Source of the DNA: Streptomyces hayashii
GTDB lineage: Bacteria; Actinomycetota; Actinomycetes; Streptomycetales; Streptomycetaceae
Reading direction: 5' to 3'
Length of the DNA: 64,000 nt
NCBI RefSeq assembly: GCF_024539815.1
Contig: NZ_JAHHIU010000095.1
Location: 1-64,000 of the forward strand
Within the stretch, counting starts at the first letter, position 1; each line of letters begins with the position of its first letter. The translations under genes were made by a program, and so were the position numbers. Under the pieces are notes generated by a model. That model worked only from the letters and a program-made list of their open reading frames with translations, did no database searches and was not told the DNA's origin. Shown here piece after piece: positions 59,701-64,000 of the stretch.

Positions 59701-60666
59701 TTACTTGAGCCAGGCGTCGACCTTGGCGCGGTTGGCGTCCACCCACTTCTTCGCCGCGGCCTCGGGGGTCATCTTGTCGACCGCGATGTACTTGGCCACC
59801 GTGTTCTGGTCGTCGTTCGTCCAGTGGAAGTTCTTCACCAGGTCGTAGGCGGGGCTGCCGGACTTGGCGAACTTCGCGCTGACGATCTTGTCCAGGTCGT
59901 ACACCGGGTAGTCGCAGGCGATCTTCGCCGCGTCGGCGTCACACCCCGCCTTGTACGCGGGCAGGTTCACCTTCACCAGCGGCACCTCGGACAGGAACCA
60001 CTGCGGCTCGTAGAAGTAGCCGATCACCCATTCCTTGTTCTTCTCGGCCTTGCGGTAGGCCTGGATGAGCGCCGTCTCGCTGCCCGCGTACACCACCTTG
60101 AAGTCGAGTTTCAGGTTCTTCACCAGAGCCTCGTCGTTGGTGACGTACGACGGGTCGCCGTCCAGGAGCTGGCCCTTGCCGCCCGACTCGGAGGTCTTGA
60201 AGTTCGCCGCGTACTTGTCGAGGTTCTTCCAGTCGGTGATGTCCGGGTGGGCCTTCGCCAGCCACGGCGGCACGTACCAGCCGATGATGCCCTTGTTGCC
60301 GGTCGAGCCGGCCGACACGGCCGTCTTCTGCCCGGCGATGTACTTCTTCTTCAGGTCGTCGTGGCCCCAGTTCTCCAGGACCGCGTCCACCTCGCCCGTC
60401 CCGAACCCCTGCCAGGCGATCTCCTCCTTCAGGTCCTTCTTGGTGACCTTGCAGCCGAGGTCGTTCTGCGCGACGTACGCGACGACCGCCGCGTCCGCCT
60501 CGTAGCCCACCCAGGGGTTGACGGCGAGGTTGAAGCCGCCGCACTTCCCGGAGCCCGAACTGCCGGCGCCCGAGGAGTCGCTCCCGACCTTCGCCCCTCC
60601 GCACGCGGTGAGGGTGAGGCCGAGGACAGCCAGGCCGGCCGCGCCGGCTCGCCAGTGTCTTGCCAT
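59701..60666 (-). CDS. Glycine betaine ABC transporter substrate-binding lipoprotein (OpuAC/ProX-like)
   Basis: 321 residues. Lipobox LTAC with Cys22, Gly/Ser linker, then an OpuAC domain: NLAVNPWVGYEADAAVVAYV, WQGFGTGEVDAVLENWGHDD, and WVIGYFYEPQWFLSEVPLVKV rich in Trp/Tyr, as needed for the aromatic cage around a quaternary amine. Choline is another possible ligand; the neighbours favour betaine. Last gene of a three-gene importer operon, 12 bases after the permease stop. Confidence 0.93.
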   Translation of the reverse strand: MARHWRAGAAGLAVLGLTLTACGGAKVGSDSSGAGSSGSGKCGGFNLAVNPWVGYEADAAVVAYVAQNDLGCKVTKKDLKEEIAWQGFGTGEVDAVLENWGHDDLKKKYIAGQKTAVSAGSTGNKGIIGWYVPPWLAKAHPDITDWKNLDKYAANFKTSESGGKGQLLDGDPSYVTNDEALVKNLKLDFKVVYAGSETALIQAYRKAEKNKEWVIGYFYEPQWFLSEVPLVKVNLPAYKAGCDADAAKIACDYPVYDLDKIVSAKFAKSGSPAYDLVKNFHWTNDDQNTVAKYIAVDKMTPEAAAKKWVDANRAKVDAWLK

Positions 60667-60678
60667 GTGTCGTGCTCC

Positions 60679-62688
60679 TTATGCGCTCGCGCGGCGCGCG
60701 GCTGCCTGAGTGATCCGGTCGAACATGACTCCGAGCAGTACGATGGCGAGCCCTGCCGCAAGCCCCTTGCCGTACAGCTCGCCCTGCGAGAACCCGGCCA
60801 CGACGTCGTAGCCGAGGGCTCCGGCCCCCACCAGGCCGCCCACCACCACCATCGACAGCACGTAGATCAGGCCCTGGTTGGTGGCGAGCGTCAGGGCGCT
60901 GCGGGCCATCGGCAGCTGGACCTTGGTGATGAGCTGCCAGGTGTTGCATCCGGCGGCGGTGGCGGCCTCCACGGTGGTCTCGGGCACGGCCCGCACACCA
61001 TCCGCGATGATCTTGATGGCGACCGGCGCCGCGTAGACGACGGCGGCGACGATTGCGGTGAAGCGCGTCGCGCCGAACAGCGCCAGGAACGGCACCAGAT
61101 AGACGAACGGGGGCATGACCTGGGCCGCGTCCAGACTGGGCCGCAGCACCCGGTCCACGAGCGGGCTGCGCCCCATCCAGACCCCGAAGACGATGCCCGT
61201 CGCCATCACCAGCACCGTCGCCACGAGGGTCGACGCCATCGTCGTCATGGCGTCCGACCACAGCCCCGTGCCGACCAGCAGGCCCGCGCACACGGCTGTG
61301 GTGACCCCGGCCCTCCAGCCGCCGAGCACCGCGCCGAGCCCGATCAGCACCGCGCCGACGAGCCACCAGGGGGAGTCGGTGAGCAGCGTCTGGAAGGGGT
61401 TGAGCAGACCGGTGGTGAGAGCGTCGCGGAAGGCGTTGGTGAGGCCCGACAGGTTGTCCTGCGCCCAGGTCGTCACGTCGTCCGCCGCGCTCGCGACGGC
61501 GCTGCCCGTGCTGCCCTCGCCGGGGAACTCGGCCGCCCACAGGTAGGTGTGCGACAGGTAGACCAGGACCGCCGTGACGACCGCGCCCGCGCCCAGGAGC
61601 GGTCGCCGCCACGCGAGGAAGCGGTTCTTGGAACGCCGGGCCGCCTCGGCGCGGGCGCTGGCCGCCGTCGTGACCCGGTCCAGGACGATCGCCATCACGA
61701 CGATGGCGAGGCCCGCGTTGAAGGCCGTGCCGACGTCGAGCGACTGGAGCGCCTGCACGACGGTCTTGCCGAGGCCGGGCGCGTCGATCAGGGCCGCGAT
61801 GGTCACCATGGCGAGGGCCGCCATGATCGACTGGTTGACGCCCATCACCACGGTCCGCTTGGACATCGGCAGCAGCACCTTCACCAGCGTCTGCCGGCGC
61901 GTCGCGCCCAGCGACGCGGCCGCCTCGGCGGTGGTCTCGGGCACGGAGCGGATGGCGTGCGCGGTGATGCGGATCGCGGGCGGAGCCGCGTAGATCACGG
62001 TGGCGGTCGTGGCGGACGCCCCGCCGATGAGGAAGAACAGGGTCAGCGGGGCCAGGTAGACGAAGGTCGGCATCGTCTGCATCAGGTCCAGCAACGGCGT
62101 CACGAGCCGGTTGAACCGGTCGGACAAGCCCGCCCACACGCCGAGCGGGATCGCGAACAGCAGCGCCACGAACACCGCGGAGAGGGTGAGAGCCAGGGTG
62201 TCCATGCTCTCCTGCCACAGCCCCTGCAGCCCGAAGAAGGTGAACCCGGCGACCGCGAGCAGCGCCACCCGCCAGTTGCCCACGGCCCACGAGACGTAGC
62301 CGGCGATGCCGACGACGCCGAGCCAGCCGATCTGCGGAACGGGGCGGTCGGCGGACGGCTGGGAGATCAGGTTTTGGACGAAGGTGACCAACTGGTCGAC
62401 GACCAGCCGGATCTCGTTGAAGAAGTAGAGGAAGACCGGGTTGGAGTTGCGGTTCGCGCCGATGGAGTCGTTGACGTCGTTGAACCAGCGGTGCAGACCC
62501 GTGAGGTCGGCCGCGGCCAGGGACAGGGTCTGCCTGCCGCGCAGCACGGCGAAGAGCACCAGCCAGCCGACCAGGATCGCGGCGACGGTCGCCGACCGGC
62601 CGAACGGGCGCCGTCCGGTGGCGGGGGCGGGGTGCGGTGGGACGACGGCGGGGTCCGTCTTCTCGGGCTTCTCCACGGCGACGGTCAT
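60679..62688 (-). CDS. Glycine betaine ABC permease with two fused membrane domains
   Basis: 669 residues with two consecutive BPD_transp_1 domains: one around SVPETTAEAAASLGATRRQT and a second around AVPETTVEAATAAGCNTWQL, each the EAA loop. Usually two identical or separate permease chains form the channel; here both halves are in one chain, so a single copy could suffice. About 12-14 transmembrane helices. Its ATG overlaps the ATPase stop by one base (TGATG). A GTG three bases earlier is possible. Confidence 0.92.
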   Translation of the reverse strand: MTVAVEKPEKTDPAVVPPHPAPATGRRPFGRSATVAAILVGWLVLFAVLRGRQTLSLAAADLTGLHRWFNDVNDSIGANRNSNPVFLYFFNEIRLVVDQLVTFVQNLISQPSADRPVPQIGWLGVVGIAGYVSWAVGNWRVALLAVAGFTFFGLQGLWQESMDTLALTLSAVFVALLFAIPLGVWAGLSDRFNRLVTPLLDLMQTMPTFVYLAPLTLFFLIGGASATTATVIYAAPPAIRITAHAIRSVPETTAEAAASLGATRRQTLVKVLLPMSKRTVVMGVNQSIMAALAMVTIAALIDAPGLGKTVVQALQSLDVGTAFNAGLAIVVMAIVLDRVTTAASARAEAARRSKNRFLAWRRPLLGAGAVVTAVLVYLSHTYLWAAEFPGEGSTGSAVASAADDVTTWAQDNLSGLTNAFRDALTTGLLNPFQTLLTDSPWWLVGAVLIGLGAVLGGWRAGVTTAVCAGLLVGTGLWSDAMTTMASTLVATVLVMATGIVFGVWMGRSPLVDRVLRPSLDAAQVMPPFVYLVPFLALFGATRFTAIVAAVVYAAPVAIKIIADGVRAVPETTVEAATAAGCNTWQLITKVQLPMARSALTLATNQGLIYVLSMVVVGGLVGAGALGYDVVAGFSQGELYGKGLAAGLAIVLLGVMFDRITQAAARRASA

Positions 62689-63788
62689 CACATGCCGCCT
62701 TCCTGTCCGGCGACCACCGCGAGGATCTCCTCGTCGCCGACGATGCCGAGCAGTTTGCCGTTCTCGACGACCTTGACCGGTCTGTCGGCCGCCAGCACCG
62801 CCCGGGTGGCCTCGCGCACGACGACGTCCGGGCCCAGCTCGGGGCCGTCCAGGGCGTCGCCGTCCGCGGGCGGGCGCATGATCCACCGCAGGGTGAGGAC
62901 GTCACCGCGCGGCACGTCCTTCACGAACTCGCGGACGTAGTCGTCGGCCGGCGCGCCCACCAGTTCGTCACCGGTGCCGCACTGGACGGTTCTGCCGTCG
63001 CGCATGATGAGGATGCGGTCGCCCAGTTTCAGGGCCTCGGAGAGGTCGTGGGTGATGAACACCATGGTCTTGCCGACCTCGTGGTGCAGCCGGATGACCT
63101 CGTTCTGCATGTCGCGGCGGATCAACGGGTCGAGGGCCGAGAAGGGCTCGTCGAAGAAGAGCACGTCCGGGTCGCCGGCCAGCGCCCGGGCGAGGCCGAC
63201 GCGCTGCTGCATGCCGCCGGAGAGCTGGTCGGGGTAGGAGTTCTCGTACCCGGCGAGGCCGACGAGTTCGACGACCTCCTGGGCCCGTGCGGTGCGCTCC
63301 GCGCGGCTCATGCCCCGGATCTCCAGGCCGAAGGCCACGTTGTCGACCACCCGGCGGTGCGGCAGCAGCCCGAAGTGCTGGAAGACCATGGAGAACTTGC
63401 GGCGGCGCAACTCGCGCAGGCGCCGGGCGTCCGCCTCGCGGATGTCGCCGCCCTCGAAGACGACCTCGCCGGCGGTGGGCTCGATCAGCCGGGTCAGACA
63501 TCGCACGAGGGTGGACTTGCCGGAGCCGGACAGCCCCATCACGACGAACACCTCGCCCGGCGCGACGTCGAAGGTGACGTCCCGTACGGCGGCGGTGCAG
63601 CCGGTGCGGTCCATCAGCTCGCGGCGGGTGAGACCGCAGAGCTCCTCGGAGCCCGGCACCCGGTCGGCCTTCGGCCCGAACACCTTCCACAGGTTGCGTA
63701 CGGAGACGACCGGAGTGCCGTCCGCGTCCTCGGGTGTGCCGCGCCGCTGCGGCACCTCGGTCTGTGTGGGGGTCACGATCGACCTCAT
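62688..63788 (-). CDS. Glycine betaine ABC transporter ATP-binding protein (ProV/OpuAA-like)
   Basis: 366 residues from ATG 63788. GTG 63776, preceded by GAGG at six bases, may be the real start. The specific N-terminal extension [12 protein letters not shown] is typical of ProV. Walker [14 protein letters not shown], signature [15 protein letters not shown], Walker [15 protein letters not shown] and switch His [10 protein letters not shown] are intact. The C-terminus has a single CBS-like segment ([20 protein letters not shown]), which in the family senses ionic strength. It powers betaine uptake. Follows the aldehyde dehydrogenase stop by eight bases. Confidence 0.93.
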   Translation of the reverse strand: MRSIVTPTQTEVPQRRGTPEDADGTPVVSVRNLWKVFGPKADRVPGSEELCGLTRRELMDRTGCTAAVRDVTFDVAPGEVFVVMGLSGSGKSTLVRCLTRLIEPTAGEVVFEGGDIREADARRLRELRRRKFSMVFQHFGLLPHRRVVDNVAFGLEIRGMSRAERTARAQEVVELVGLAGYENSYPDQLSGGMQQRVGLARALAGDPDVLFFDEPFSALDPLIRRDMQNEVIRLHHEVGKTMVFITHDLSEALKLGDRILIMRDGRTVQCGTGDELVGAPADDYVREFVKDVPRGDVLTLRWIMRPPADGDALDGPELGPDVVVREATRAVLAADRPVKVVENGKLLGIVGDEEILAVVAGQEGGM

Positions 63789-63796
63789 TTCGGCGT

Positions 63797-64000
63797 TCAG
63801 CCGCGGAACCAGCGCTGCGGCCGGGGTTGGATGTTCTGCCAGATGTGCTTGGGCTCTCGGTACTCGTCCAGGCCGGTCCGTCCCAGCTCCCGGCCCACGC
63901 CCGAGTGTCCGAAGCCACCCCATTCCGCCTGCGGCACATAGGGGTGGTAGTCGTTGATCCACACCGTGCCGTGGCGCAACCGGCGGGCGACCCGCTGGGC
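63797..64000 (-). CDS. Aldehyde dehydrogenase, C-terminal end (betaine-aldehyde type)
   Basis: Only the last 67 codons are in the window; the gene continues past the right edge. [20 protein letters not shown], then [20 protein letters not shown], is the standard C-terminus of betaine- or aminobutyraldehyde dehydrogenases (the SG-x-GRE-LG motif). With the importer and demethylation genes downstream, oxidation of betaine aldehyde to glycine betaine is the likely reaction. First visible gene of the cluster. Confidence 0.88.
   Translation of the reverse strand, partial: AQRVARRLRHGTVWINDYHPYVPQAEWGGFGHSGVGRELGRTGLDEYREPKHIWQNIQPRPQRWFRG

Overview
The window is about 72% G+C, with strong third-position GC bias, GGAGG-type ribosome sites, many GTG starts, and typical actinomycete gene families (SpoIIE-type phosphatase, DUF2993, CGNR regulator, heterotetrameric sarcosine oxidase). 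It is most likely a chromosomal piece of a Streptomyces. I saw no tRNA, rRNA, CRISPR array or intact mobile element. The many long antisense reading frames are GC-bias shadows.

Layout. 1-7.5 kb is a patchwork: a cold-shock gene, two VOC (glyoxalase-fold) proteins, two signal-less cell-wall hydrolases sharing one C-terminal binding module, decayed insertion sequences, a less GC-rich CGNR regulator and LysE-type exporter, and fragments of a flotillin and an ArsR gene. 7.8-13.6 kb is a sugar-uptake locus: substrate-binding lipoprotein, permease, single-domain ATPase, LacI repressor, divergent PfkB kinase and a small monooxygenase, tied together by three near-identical TGTCAWCGATGACA operators. 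14-16.3 kb holds a VOC protein, an RraA-family protein and MsrA.

16.6-22.2 kb is the most unusual part: an MTAN/PNP-type nucleosidase followed by a 1550-residue protein with a trypsin-like protease, a NACHT NTPase and a long repeat-rich C-terminus. I read this as a candidate two-gene immune or conflict system. A deformylase fragment follows. 22.6-26.7 kb is an amidohydrolase/APC-permease operon with a divergent TetR regulator. 26.9-31.5 kb is a xylan locus: CBM2-bearing esterase, GH43 and GH10 enzymes around a control region with CGAAA-type palindromes, ending in a decayed GH62 gene.

31.7-45.6 kb carries a DUF2235 hydrolase, an MHS-type transporter, a DUF2993 protein, a membrane-anchored Mrr-like nuclease domain, a PAS/GAF/SpoIIE phosphatase, a hemerythrin, a ZIP transporter, an orphan cytochrome oxidase subunit I and a polyprenyl synthase. 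45.7-51.5 kb has an NAD-dependent DNA ligase and a molybdate cluster (HTH-TOBE regulator, modABC).

51.7-64.0 kb, all on the minus strand, is a glycine betaine catabolic cluster. In transcription order: aldehyde dehydrogenase (cut by the window edge), betaine-type ABC importer (ATPase, fused permease, binding protein), dimethylglycine oxidase, a glyA remnant, soxB, a fused soxD-soxA, and soxG. Together these would import betaine or oxidise betaine aldehyde, then strip methyl groups through dimethylglycine and sarcosine to glycine.
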